From: JAKAXG01 sp035702985
GTDB lineage: Bacteria; Actinomycetota; Acidimicrobiia; Acidimicrobiales; Palsa-688
Direction of reading: 5' to 3'
DNA length: 43,077 nt
Assembly (NCBI GenBank): GCA_035702985.1
Contig: DASSZD010000194.1
Span: 1 to 43,077 of the forward strand
Positions 1-6,554 of this stretch are shown piece by piece. Under the pieces are notes generated by a model. That model worked only from the letters and a program-made list of their open reading frames with translations, made no database searches and was not told the DNA's origin. Each line of letters begins with the position of its first letter. Positions within the stretch are counted from its first letter, which is position 1. A program made the translations under genes and the position numbers.

Positions 1-1
1 G

Positions 2-988
2 TTGTTCGCCTATATGGGTCCCGAGCCGGCTCCGGTGCTGCCTCCTTGGGATGTTTTCGTGTGGCCGAACGCCATCCGTCAGATCGGTTACACGGAGATC
101 CCGTGCAACTGGTTGCAGTGCCAGGAGAACGCCGCCGACCCCATGCACAGCGTCTACGTGCACGGCCACCTGTTCCGGTACGTGCTGGAGCGGGAGGGCC
201 TGCTGGCCGAGCGGGCCGCCGACCCCGAGACCCACCGGGCCTTCGTCAGCATGCGCATGGCCGCCGGTTTCGCCGGTATAGACACCACCGTCGACGAGCA
301 CGGGATCATCAAACACACCGTCCACAAGGCCGAGTTGGGAGCCCCCCGGGACCTGGTCCGCCAGAGCGCCTACATGCTGTTCCCGAACTACGTCCGGGTG
401 GGAGGCACCATCCGCAACGAGTTCCAGATCCGGGTCCCGGTGGACGACACCACCACCCTGCACATCAACTACGGGGCCTACGTGGGGCCGCCCGGGGTGG
501 AGGTGGCCCCCCAGGACGTCATTCCCTACTACGAGGTCCCCATCGTCGACCCGGACGGGAAACCCATCCTGGATTACATCCTGGCCCAGGACATGGTGGC
601 ATGGTGGTCCCAGGGAGGCATCACCGACCGCACCCGGGAGCGGCTGGCGTCCACCGACGCCTCCCTGCGGGTGTTCCGCCAGATGCTCGAGGACCAACTG
701 GAGCGGGTGGAGGCCGGCCTCGATCCCATGAACGTGTTCCGCCACGACCCCGGCGAGGTCATCGAGCTGCCACCCCGCATCGGGTCGGCGCCGTTCGGTC
801 CCACCGCCCTGTCGCGCCTGGCCTACCACCGGGGGTACTTCCAGGACGACGCCGACCGCTACGGCCCCCTGGTCGACCAGATCATCGATCTGAGCCGCCG
901 GGTGGAGCAGGCCATGGGCGCGACCGGTTCCGGGGCCGTCGAGGATCCGTCGGCGGACCCCGTGTCCGCCGCCAGACCCAGCGGTTGA
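2..988 (+). CDS. Rieske-type ring-hydroxylating oxygenase, catalytic C-terminal part (5' truncated by window)
   Basis: The frame is open from the left edge, so the N-terminal Rieske [2Fe-2S] domain with its Cys/His ligands lies outside the window and the true start is unknown. The remaining ~328 residues match the catalytic domain of oxygenase alpha subunits of the phthalate 4,5-dioxygenase kind, which hydroxylate or demethylate aromatic acids with electrons from a separate reductase. N43, D46, H49 and H54 (visible numbering) form the N..D..H....H mononuclear iron site with its bridging Asp. The segment at about 195-222 (QD, then DRTRERL and TD) has the pattern of this family's C-terminal helix, where the third iron ligand sits. 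The stop overlaps the next ATG by one base (TGATG), so the aldo/keto reductase is translationally coupled. The reductase partner is not adjacent; the flavoprotein at 16195 is one candidate (inference). The substrate is unknown. Confidence 0.88.
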   Translation: MFAYMGPEPAPVLPPWDVFVWPNAIRQIGYTEIPCNWLQCQENAADPMHSVYVHGHLFRYVLEREGLLAERAADPETHRAFVSMRMAAGFAGIDTTVDEHGIIKHTVHKAELGAPRDLVRQSAYMLFPNYVRVGGTIRNEFQIRVPVDDTTTLHINYGAYVGPPGVEVAPQDVIPYYEVPIVDPDGKPILDYILAQDMVAWWSQGGITDRTRERLASTDASLRVFRQMLEDQLERVEAGLDPMNVFRHDPGEVIELPPRIGSAPFGPTALSRLAYHRGYFQDDADRYGPLVDQIIDLSRRVEQAMGATGSGAVEDPSADPVSAARPSG

Positions 989-1959
989 TGGAGCGCCGGG
1001 CCCTGGGCCGGTCCGGCCTCGACGTGCCGGTGCTCGGATTCGGTTGCGGGGGCAGCGCCCGGCTCATGGTCAGCGAGGACCGGATGGCCCAGACCACCGC
1101 CATCCGGTCCGCGCTCGAGCTGGGGATCGACTACTTCGACACCGCCCCGGCCTATGGCGACGGCCGGTCCGAGACCAACCTGGGCGCGGCCCTGGCCGGT
1201 CTGGGCTCCCCGCCCGTGACCATCTCCACCAAGGTGGTGCTGGGCGAGGAGGATCTGGGCCGGCCCCGCGACGCCGTGCTCCGCAGCTTCGACGCCAGCC
1301 TGCACCGGCTGCGGCGGGACCGGGTGGACATGCTGCTGATGCACAACCGGGTGGCCGGCGAGCGGCCGGTCGGCCGCCGGATCGGGGTGGGACCGGTGCT
1401 GGGCCTGGCCGACGTGGTGGACCCGGGCGGCGTGCTGGACGGATTCCGGGAGCTGCTGGACTCCGGCGCCATCCGGGCCTGCGGGATCACCGCCTTCGGT
1501 GGGGAGCCGGCCGCCATATCCGAGGTGCTGCGCACCGGCGTCCCATCCGTGATCAACGCCGCCTTCAGCCTGATCGAACCCACCGCCGCCCTGGCCGTGG
1601 CCCCGCCGGGGGGTGGAGACGACCACGGGCAGGTGATCCCCCTGGCCGCCAGCCTCGGGGTGGGCGTCATCGCCATCCGGGTCTTCGGATCCGGCCGCCT
1701 GCTCCTGCCGTCCGACGACCCGGTCACGGTGTCGGTCCAGGACCTGGCCGCCGGGCTCGGAGGTGGCGACGCCCACCGCGGGGCCCTGGGCTTCGTGCTG
1801 GCGACTCCCGGTGTGGACACCGCGGTCATCGGGTTCTCCGAGGCCGGACACGTTCACGCCGCGGTGGACGCCATCCGGGCCGGGACGCCGGCCGCCGGAG
1901 CCCTCGACGAGGTGACCGCCCGGCTGGCCGCCATCGGGTCAGGGCCGGCCGCCGGCTGA
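988..1959 (+). CDS. Aldo/keto reductase
   Basis: A 323-residue NAD(P)H-dependent oxidoreductase of the AKR (TIM-barrel) superfamily. The start is the ATG overlapping the preceding stop. The catalytic tetrad is visible as D51 and Y56 (YFDTAPAYGDGRSE), K82 (STKVVLG) and H119 (LLMHN). Length and the N-terminal LGRSGLDVPVLGFG match the AKR family that includes L-fucose/D-threo-aldose dehydrogenase-like proteins. It probably interconverts a carbonyl and an alcohol in the cytoplasm, perhaps on a side chain of the compound attacked by the upstream oxygenase (inference from coupling). The last codons are duplicated downstream (see the repeat at 1922-2050). Confidence 0.88.
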   Translation: MERRALGRSGLDVPVLGFGCGGSARLMVSEDRMAQTTAIRSALELGIDYFDTAPAYGDGRSETNLGAALAGLGSPPVTISTKVVLGEEDLGRPRDAVLRSFDASLHRLRRDRVDMLLMHNRVAGERPVGRRIGVGPVLGLADVVDPGGVLDGFRELLDSGAIRACGITAFGGEPAAISEVLRTGVPSVINAAFSLIEPTAALAVAPPGGGDDHGQVIPLAASLGVGVIAIRVFGSGRLLLPSDDPVTVSVQDLAAGLGGGDAHRGALGFVLATPGVDTAVIGFSEAGHVHAAVDAIRAGTPAAGALDEVTARLAAIGSGPAAG

Positions 1960-2050
1960 CGACCGGCACCCCGCCATCGGGTCCGGGCCGGCTGGCGGCC
2001 GACCGCCCGCAGGCTGGCCGCCATCGGGTCCGGGCCGGCTGCCGGCTGAC
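1922..2050 (+). repeat. GC-rich direct repeats copying the 3' end of the aldo/keto reductase
   Basis: Bases 1922-1960 and 2012-2050 are the same 39-bp sequence with two mismatches. They are 90 bp apart, so they are in the same reading phase, and both end in the Ala-Ala-Gly-stop codons. A third, shorter and more diverged copy lies at 1972-2003. All share the core CCATCGGGTC. The first copy is the C-terminal coding end of the reductase; the others are non-coding. This looks like local slippage or duplication rather than a mobile element. The array fills the gap between the reductase stop and the promoter of the cupin operon. Confidence 0.85.
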
Positions 2051-2079
2051 CTCCGGCCCCCGGATCCGCGCTCGCCCGA

Positions 2080-2108
2080 TTGGCGTAATGGTTATAAAGT
2101 AGTATTGT
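2080..2108 (+). promoter_or_regulatory. Predicted promoter of the three-cupin operon
   Basis: TTGGCG at 2080-2085 and TATTGT at 2103-2108 are separated by 17 bp. They lie in a short AT-rich island (about 2080-2112) inside otherwise very GC-rich DNA. The predicted transcript start would be about 40 bp before the ATG at 2156. No clear palindromic operator was seen here. Confidence 0.45.
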
Positions 2109-2155
2109 TCGTCAAGTGAGCGGTGGCCTTGGGGGGTCCCGCCGGGGGGAGTGCG

Positions 2156-3301
2156 ATGTCGATCCGGGAAAGAGAGCGTCAGCCCGAGAGGGAGCGCCGC
2201 CGCCACGACTACGACTGGAACGAGGCCCGGGCGGTGCAGCGCCAGCGGATCCGTCAGCTCTTCGCCGACGGCCCGAGGGTGGTTCGCTACGACGACGTCC
2301 CCTGGGAGCAGGTCCACCAGGCGTATCACAAGATCTTCACCGGGGATAACCTCACCGACATCGAGCGCAAGCTGCGGAGAGCGCCGATATACACCATGTC
2401 GGCCCGCCTGCAGGTGCTCGACAGCGGAGCCAGGTCCGGCAACCACCGGCACTACCCCGAGGCGCTCTTCTACGTCGTGGAGGGCCACGGCCACGAGGTG
2501 CACGACAACCGGCGCTGGGACTGGGGTCCGGGCGACCTGGTGGTGGTGCCCCGCTACTGCATCCACCAGCACTTCTGCGACGACGGGCCGGCCACGCTGT
2601 TCTACGTGGTGGGCGGCTTCGCCATGGAGATGGGGCTGATGCCCATCGAGCAGTTCGAGCTGCACTCGGACTTCGTGCCCCCGGACGGGGCGGAGATACT
2701 ACGGGGCTCCGACGGGGAGATGATCGGGTACCGCCGGACCGACGGCAAGGAGATCCTCCTGCGGGGCATCGGGGACCGGGCCGAGATCGTCCCGCCGGCG
2801 ACGGTGGGCGACGGGGTCAAGGCCTGGGACGGCGAGGACGGATCCGCGGCCGGGACCGACGGCTACGAGTACTTCACCGGCCTGGTGGAGGCGGAGCGGG
2901 CCGAACGGGCGGCCATCCCGCACGTGGTCAGGGGCCAGGACCGCTCCTGGGAGGACACCCGCAACGGCCGGATCAAGTGGCTGAGCCACCCCCGGACGGA
3001 CCCGGGTATCCGGACCTACGAGTTCTACGTGCAGGAGATCCCACCCCAGGGCTCCTCCGGCCGCCACCGCCACGTCGGGGAGGAGGTGCACTTCATCCTC
3101 GAGGGAAGTGGCTACGAGGTGATCGACGGCGAGCGCCACGACTGGTCCCAGAACGATGTGGTCGCAGTGCCCATCCTGTCCGAGCACCAGACCTTCAACC
3201 CGTCCCGGACGGACAAGGTCACGATGCTGGTGGCCCGCAGCAACGACTACCTGCACTACGGGTTCGGCGGCATCCAGCACCTGGAGGACGCCCGCCCATG
3301 A
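2156..3301 (+). CDS. Bicupin protein (two intact cupin domains)
   Basis: A 381-residue protein with two RmlC-like cupin barrels. The chosen ATG has the strong ribosome site GGGGGAG 5 bp upstream; an upstream GTG at 2123 lacks one. The N-terminal ~75 residues are charged (RERERQPERERRR). Cupin 1 (about 80-165) has H97, H99, E102 and H137; cupin 2 (about 285-375) has H304, H306, E310 and H344. Both therefore keep the HxH..E and distal His metal ligands. Bicupins of this type include gentisate/salicylate-type dioxygenases, oxalate decarboxylases and isomerases, so the reaction cannot be named. It starts an operon of three cupin genes; its stop overlaps the next ATG (ATGA). A role in aromatic-acid metabolism is inferred from the neighbours. 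Confidence 0.85.
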   Translation: MSIRERERQPERERRRHDYDWNEARAVQRQRIRQLFADGPRVVRYDDVPWEQVHQAYHKIFTGDNLTDIERKLRRAPIYTMSARLQVLDSGARSGNHRHYPEALFYVVEGHGHEVHDNRRWDWGPGDLVVVPRYCIHQHFCDDGPATLFYVVGGFAMEMGLMPIEQFELHSDFVPPDGAEILRGSDGEMIGYRRTDGKEILLRGIGDRAEIVPPATVGDGVKAWDGEDGSAAGTDGYEYFTGLVEAERAERAAIPHVVRGQDRSWEDTRNGRIKWLSHPRTDPGIRTYEFYVQEIPPQGSSGRHRHVGEEVHFILEGSGYEVIDGERHDWSQNDVVAVPILSEHQTFNPSRTDKVTMLVARSNDYLHYGFGGIQHLEDARP

Positions 3302-3915
3302 CCATCGACACCACCCCCTCCGCAGGGGGAGACAGCCGCCAGGACGCCGACATCGACGAGCGGTCCATCGACAACTACTCGCGGAAGCGGCGGGTGTTCG
3401 TGCGGGAGGTGGCCGGCGCGTACAGCGAGATCTACCGGCAGCTCGGCGAGCGGCCCCGGGTGTTCTCGGAGAAGGACGTGTCGTTCAAAGGCGGACCGCA
3501 GCACTTCGTCAAAGGGGTGATCAACCCCGGACGGGACTCCGGCACCCAGCTGTTCGAATGCCACATCGACGTCTACACCCCTGGCGCGCACGGCCAGCGC
3601 CACGCCCACATGAACAGCGCGGTGTTCTACATCCTCGAAGGCGAGGGCTACGACGTCCACGACGGCAAGCGCTACGACTGGAAGGCGGGCGACGTCTGCA
3701 TCGTCGAACCGGGCTGTGTGCACCAGCACTTCAACGCCAGCCCGGACAAGCCGGCCCGCATGCTGGTCATCAAATCCAAGCCCCTGTTCATCTTCGCCGG
3801 GCTGATGCACCAGAGAACGGTGGTGCCCGAACCCACCGAACCGGTGCCGGGATGGGAGGACTTCGATCCCAGGCAGGTTGGCGCCCACACGTACGGGGAG
3901 GCCGAGGTCTCATGA
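3298..3915 (+). CDS. Single-domain cupin protein
   Basis: A 205-residue cytoplasmic cupin starting at the ATGA overlap with the preceding bicupin. The cupin core spans about residues 85-165: H102 and H104 form the HxH pair, H142/H144 (VHQH) the distal His, and GDVCIVEPG the second motif. The usual Glu ligand position holds Ser/Ala (S107/A108), so metal binding would be by His only, as in some dioxygenase cupins. The sequence resembles cupin 1 of the upstream gene (same LEGxGxxVHDxxRxDW run), which suggests paralogy within the operon. Its specific reaction is unknown. It ends with another ATGA overlap into the third cupin gene. Confidence 0.82.
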   Translation: MTIDTTPSAGGDSRQDADIDERSIDNYSRKRRVFVREVAGAYSEIYRQLGERPRVFSEKDVSFKGGPQHFVKGVINPGRDSGTQLFECHIDVYTPGAHGQRHAHMNSAVFYILEGEGYDVHDGKRYDWKAGDVCIVEPGCVHQHFNASPDKPARMLVIKSKPLFIFAGLMHQRTVVPEPTEPVPGWEDFDPRQVGAHTYGEAEVS

Positions 3916-4481
3916 GGGAGAGCGACCGGGTCAACCTGGGACGGGAGGGCGGCGACTTCTACCGGCGGGCGCTGGAAGGCGCCCGCGAGCACGAGATGGC
4001 GGTGACCAAGCTGTCCAGCCTCATCCCGTCCGAGGAGATGGTCTGGGAGGAGTCCCCCCAGGGGCGGCTGAAGCACATGGTCAACGAGTGGATGGCCACC
4101 CGGGAGTTCTGTCTGGACGTCTACCAGCAGGTGCTGGAGCCGGGCGAGCGGTCAGGGTCCCACCGGCACTTCTCCGAGGAGATCCTGTTCGTGCTGGAAG
4201 GCGACGGGTTCGACCTGCACTGGGACCCGATCTTCGAGGCCGATGTGGAGTACGAGTGGCGCTGGGAGGAGGAGCCGCGGCGTTTCGAGTGGACCGCCGG
4301 CGACTTCGTCTACGTGCCGCCCTTCGCCGTGCACCGGCACACCGCCGGTCCCGGCGGGGCCCGGCTGCTCAGCGCCACGTCCCGGATCGTCAAGGCGATG
4401 GGATTCGACGGGTTGGAGCAGGTCGAGCCGGCCGAGCGCTACCGGGAAGAGGCCCGGGGTCGGGCCGAAGGTCAGGTATGA
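3912..4481 (+). CDS. Single-domain cupin protein
   Basis: The third gene of the cupin operon, 189 residues, starting at the ATGA overlap. The cupin core has H84, H86, E89/E90 and the distal H141/H143 (VHRH), so the metal site looks complete. Between the two motifs is an acidic, Trp-rich insertion (about 103-125: DPIFEADVEYEWRWEEEPRR) not seen in the other cupins here; it may shape the substrate pocket. The stop codon lies inside the 3' end of the convergent GntR gene (10-bp overlap). Translational coupling of three cupins suggests the products act on successive intermediates or form a hetero-oligomer (inference). Confidence 0.82.
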   Translation: MRESDRVNLGREGGDFYRRALEGAREHEMAVTKLSSLIPSEEMVWEESPQGRLKHMVNEWMATREFCLDVYQQVLEPGERSGSHRHFSEEILFVLEGDGFDLHWDPIFEADVEYEWRWEEEPRRFEWTAGDFVYVPPFAVHRHTAGPGGARLLSATSRIVKAMGFDGLEQVEPAERYREEARGRAEGQV

Positions 4482-5206
4482 CCGGGGGAGGAGCGGGCCT
4501 CGTCAGCCACCAGCCGGGCGATGCGGTCCACCGACCGCTGCAGATGGCGGCGCATGAGGGCACCGGCCTCCGACGCCCGGCCGGCGGTGACCAGGGAGAG
4601 CAACTCCCGGTGCTCGTCGGCGGCCACCCCGGCATCGGAAGGGTCGGCCGTGAGCAGGATCCGGTAGCGGTCCGTCCGGTCCCACAGCCAGTCCAGGATC
4701 TCGGTCAGGACGGTGTTCCCCGACGACGAGTACAGGGTGCGGTGGAACGCCCGGTTGAGCTCCAGGCCGTGATGCGGATGCTCGGGGTCGGGCAGCGCGA
4801 GATAGCGCTCGGCCTCGACGGCCAGGCCGGGATCGGCGGCCCGGGCCGCCATACGCACCGACAGGCTGTCGAGATGCAGGCGGACCTCGTAGAGCTCGTG
4901 GAGCTCCTGAGGCGACAGCGGGGCGATGACGACCTGGCGGTGGGCGGCCCGCTGCACCAGCCGCTCGGCCTCGAGCCGGCGCAGCGCCTCCCGCAACGGG
5001 GTGGTGGACACCCCCAGGGCGGCGGCCAGCATCTCCTGATCCAGCCGGGAACCGGGCTCCAGGCTGGCGTCCACGATGCGCCGGCGGAGCTCCCGGTAGG
5101 CGGCGTCAGCCTTGGTCTCGGGGCGCAGACTCCCGTCTCCGCCCCCCGGCTCCATCTCCCCCCAGAACGCTGTGGTCACAGATCCTCGCAGATAGTCGAC
5201 TCCCAC
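4472..5206 (-). CDS. GntR family transcriptional regulator, FCD (FadR-like) subfamily
   Basis: A 244-residue regulator with an N-terminal winged helix-turn-helix (about 32-98, including LEPGSRLDQEMLAAALGVSTTPLREALRRLEAE) and a C-terminal all-helical FCD ligand domain. In the FCD domain, His residues in NRAFHRTLY, DEHRELL and MRRHLQRS fit the usual metal-binding triad, typical of sensors for carboxylic acids. The start is uncertain: GTG at 5206 could be leaderless (TATAGA 7 bp upstream), with GTG 5179 and ATG 5155 as alternatives. It is divergent from the TTT binding-protein gene and convergent with the cupin operon, so both are likely targets. FadR-type regulators favour T.GTnnnAC.A palindromes, matching the two sites near 14970 and 15589 (inference). 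Confidence 0.9.
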   Translation of the reverse strand: MGVDYLRGSVTTAFWGEMEPGGGDGSLRPETKADAAYRELRRRIVDASLEPGSRLDQEMLAAALGVSTTPLREALRRLEAERLVQRAAHRQVVIAPLSPQELHELYEVRLHLDSLSVRMAARAADPGLAVEAERYLALPDPEHPHHGLELNRAFHRTLYSSSGNTVLTEILDWLWDRTDRYRILLTADPSDAGVAADEHRELLSLVTAGRASEAGALMRRHLQRSVDRIARLVADEARSSPGHT

Positions 5207-5355
5207 CGGCTTTCTATAAGATTATGCTTCAGACCAAGTCACTGGGCGACCGCTCGGTACGGGGGGTTGGGCTCCAGAAGTTACACCGGGGAGCAGTCGG
5301 GCCGATCCGGCCGTTCCCATCCATTGACCCGTCCCAGGGGGAGGACTGACCAACG
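5207..5355. promoter_or_regulatory. Divergent promoter region between GntR and TTT binding protein
   Basis: This 149-bp gap holds an AT-rich patch at 5211-5226. On the plus strand it contains TAAGAT (5217-5222), and on the minus strand TATAGA (5218-5213) placed 6 bp before the GntR GTG. No convincing -35 is seen for either. A ribosome binding site (GGGGGAGGACT, 5336-5346) precedes the lipoprotein ATG. An imperfect palindrome TGTGGTCACA (5171-5180) lies just inside the GntR reading frame and may be an operator. Confidence 0.4.
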
Positions 5356-6465
5356 ATGAAGATGAAGCGTCCTTTTGCAGCGACACTGGCCGCCGCCATG
5401 GGCATTGCGGTCGCCGGCTGCGGTTCCAGTTCGTCGCACTCCAGCGCCGCCAACACATCCGCGACCACGGCCGCCAACAGTGGCTCCTCGGCGGGGTCGT
5501 CCTCGGGGTCGGTGGCTCCCGACATGTCCTACTTCAAGGGCAAGACCATCACCTTCATCGCCCCTGACAAGCCGGGCGGATCGTTCGACGAGTGGTCCCG
5601 ACTGCTGGCCCCGGTCATGGGCCAGTACCTCAACGCCACGGTCAACGTGGAGAACGTGCCTCCCGGCAACACCATCGTCGGGCAGAACCAGCTGGCTGCG
5701 TCCAGCCCGGACGGGCTCACCATCGGCTGGCTCAACGTGGGCGAGGACGTCGCGGATGTGGTGAAGGGAGCTGGAGGCATCAACTTCAGCCTGTCCAAGG
5801 TGGGCATCGTCGGGGCCCCGGGCTTCGGCCAGATGGTCCTGGTCGCCGAGCCCAACTCGCCCTACAAGACCTTCGCCGAGCTCCAGAAGGCGTCCGGCAC
5901 GGTCAAGTCCCTGGACGTCACCAAGGGAACCGGTGACACGGTGGAGCGGGTGCTTCTCGGCGCCTACGGCATCAACGCCAAGATCATCACCGGCTACGAG
6001 TCCTCCAAGGACCTGGCCGCCGGCTTCCTCCGGGGAGACGGCCAGATCGCCGAGGAGGAGCTGGCGGTGTTCCAGAACGCCATCTCCGCCGGCAAGGCCA
6101 TCCCGCTGTGGGTGAGCGAGGCGGTCCCGTCCCAGAACCCGGTGTACGCCCAGATGAAGTCGGTGCCGACCTTGCAGCAGCTGATCCAGAGCAACCCGCC
6201 TCAGGGCCAGCAGCAGGCCGACGCGGTCAAGGTGCTGGAGAGCATCACCCAGGTCGCCCAGGTGGTGGCCGCCCCGCCCGGCGTGGCGGCGGGCAAGCTG
6301 GCGGCCCTGCAGGCAGCCATGAAGTACGCCATGAGCCAGCCCAGCGTCAAGGCCCAGGCACTCAAGGAGTCGCTGGTCCCGACCTTCTACGACGCCCAGC
6401 AGACGACCCAGGCTCTGCAGACCGACCAGCAGGATGCCCAGTCGCTGAAGCCCTACCTGAAGTAG
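5356..6465 (+). CDS. Tripartite tricarboxylate transporter (TctC/Bug family) substrate-binding lipoprotein
   Basis: A 369-residue extracytoplasmic solute receptor. The N-terminus has a basic start (MKMKR), a hydrophobic stretch and a lipobox (AVAGC, Cys22), followed by a low-complexity Ser/Ala/Thr/Gly linker (about 23-55), so it should be a membrane-anchored lipoprotein. The mature part starts YFKGKTITFIAPDKPGGSFDEWSRLLAPVM, the conserved beginning of Bug proteins, which bind tri- and dicarboxylates, nicotinate, terephthalate and similar acids. It is followed after a strong hairpin by its permease gene. It delivers substrate to that TctA-TctB partner. Regulation is probably by the divergent GntR protein. 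The ligand cannot be deduced. Confidence 0.9.
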   Translation: MKMKRPFAATLAAAMGIAVAGCGSSSSHSSAANTSATTAANSGSSAGSSSGSVAPDMSYFKGKTITFIAPDKPGGSFDEWSRLLAPVMGQYLNATVNVENVPPGNTIVGQNQLAASSPDGLTIGWLNVGEDVADVVKGAGGINFSLSKVGIVGAPGFGQMVLVAEPNSPYKTFAELQKASGTVKSLDVTKGTGDTVERVLLGAYGINAKIITGYESSKDLAAGFLRGDGQIAEEELAVFQNAISAGKAIPLWVSEAVPSQNPVYAQMKSVPTLQQLIQSNPPQGQQQADAVKVLESITQVAQVVAAPPGVAAGKLAALQAAMKYAMSQPSVKAQALKESLVPTFYDAQQTTQALQTDQQDAQSLKPYLK

Positions 6466-6489
6466 CGGCGCCGCCGGGGACCGAAGTTC

Positions 6490-6519
6490 GAAGGGGGTGG
6501 CCGCAGGGCCACCCCCTTC
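6490..6519 (+). terminator. Perfect 13-bp hairpin between binding-protein and permease genes
   Basis: GAAGGGGGTGGCC (6490-6502) and its exact complement (6507-6519) flank a 4-base loop GCAG. No T-run follows, so it is likely a partial terminator or an mRNA-stabilising element. It would let the receptor be made in excess over the membrane protein. It lies 25 bp after the lipoprotein stop. Confidence 0.75.
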
Positions 6520-6554
6520 CCGCAGACAAGAACAGCAGGGGGATGTAGGAACAC

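Noticed and set aside
5171..5180. TGTGGTCACA palindrome as the GntR autoregulatory operator
   Set aside because: It lies within the possible coding start of the GntR gene and does not match the GGTAWTACC sites; too weak to call separately.
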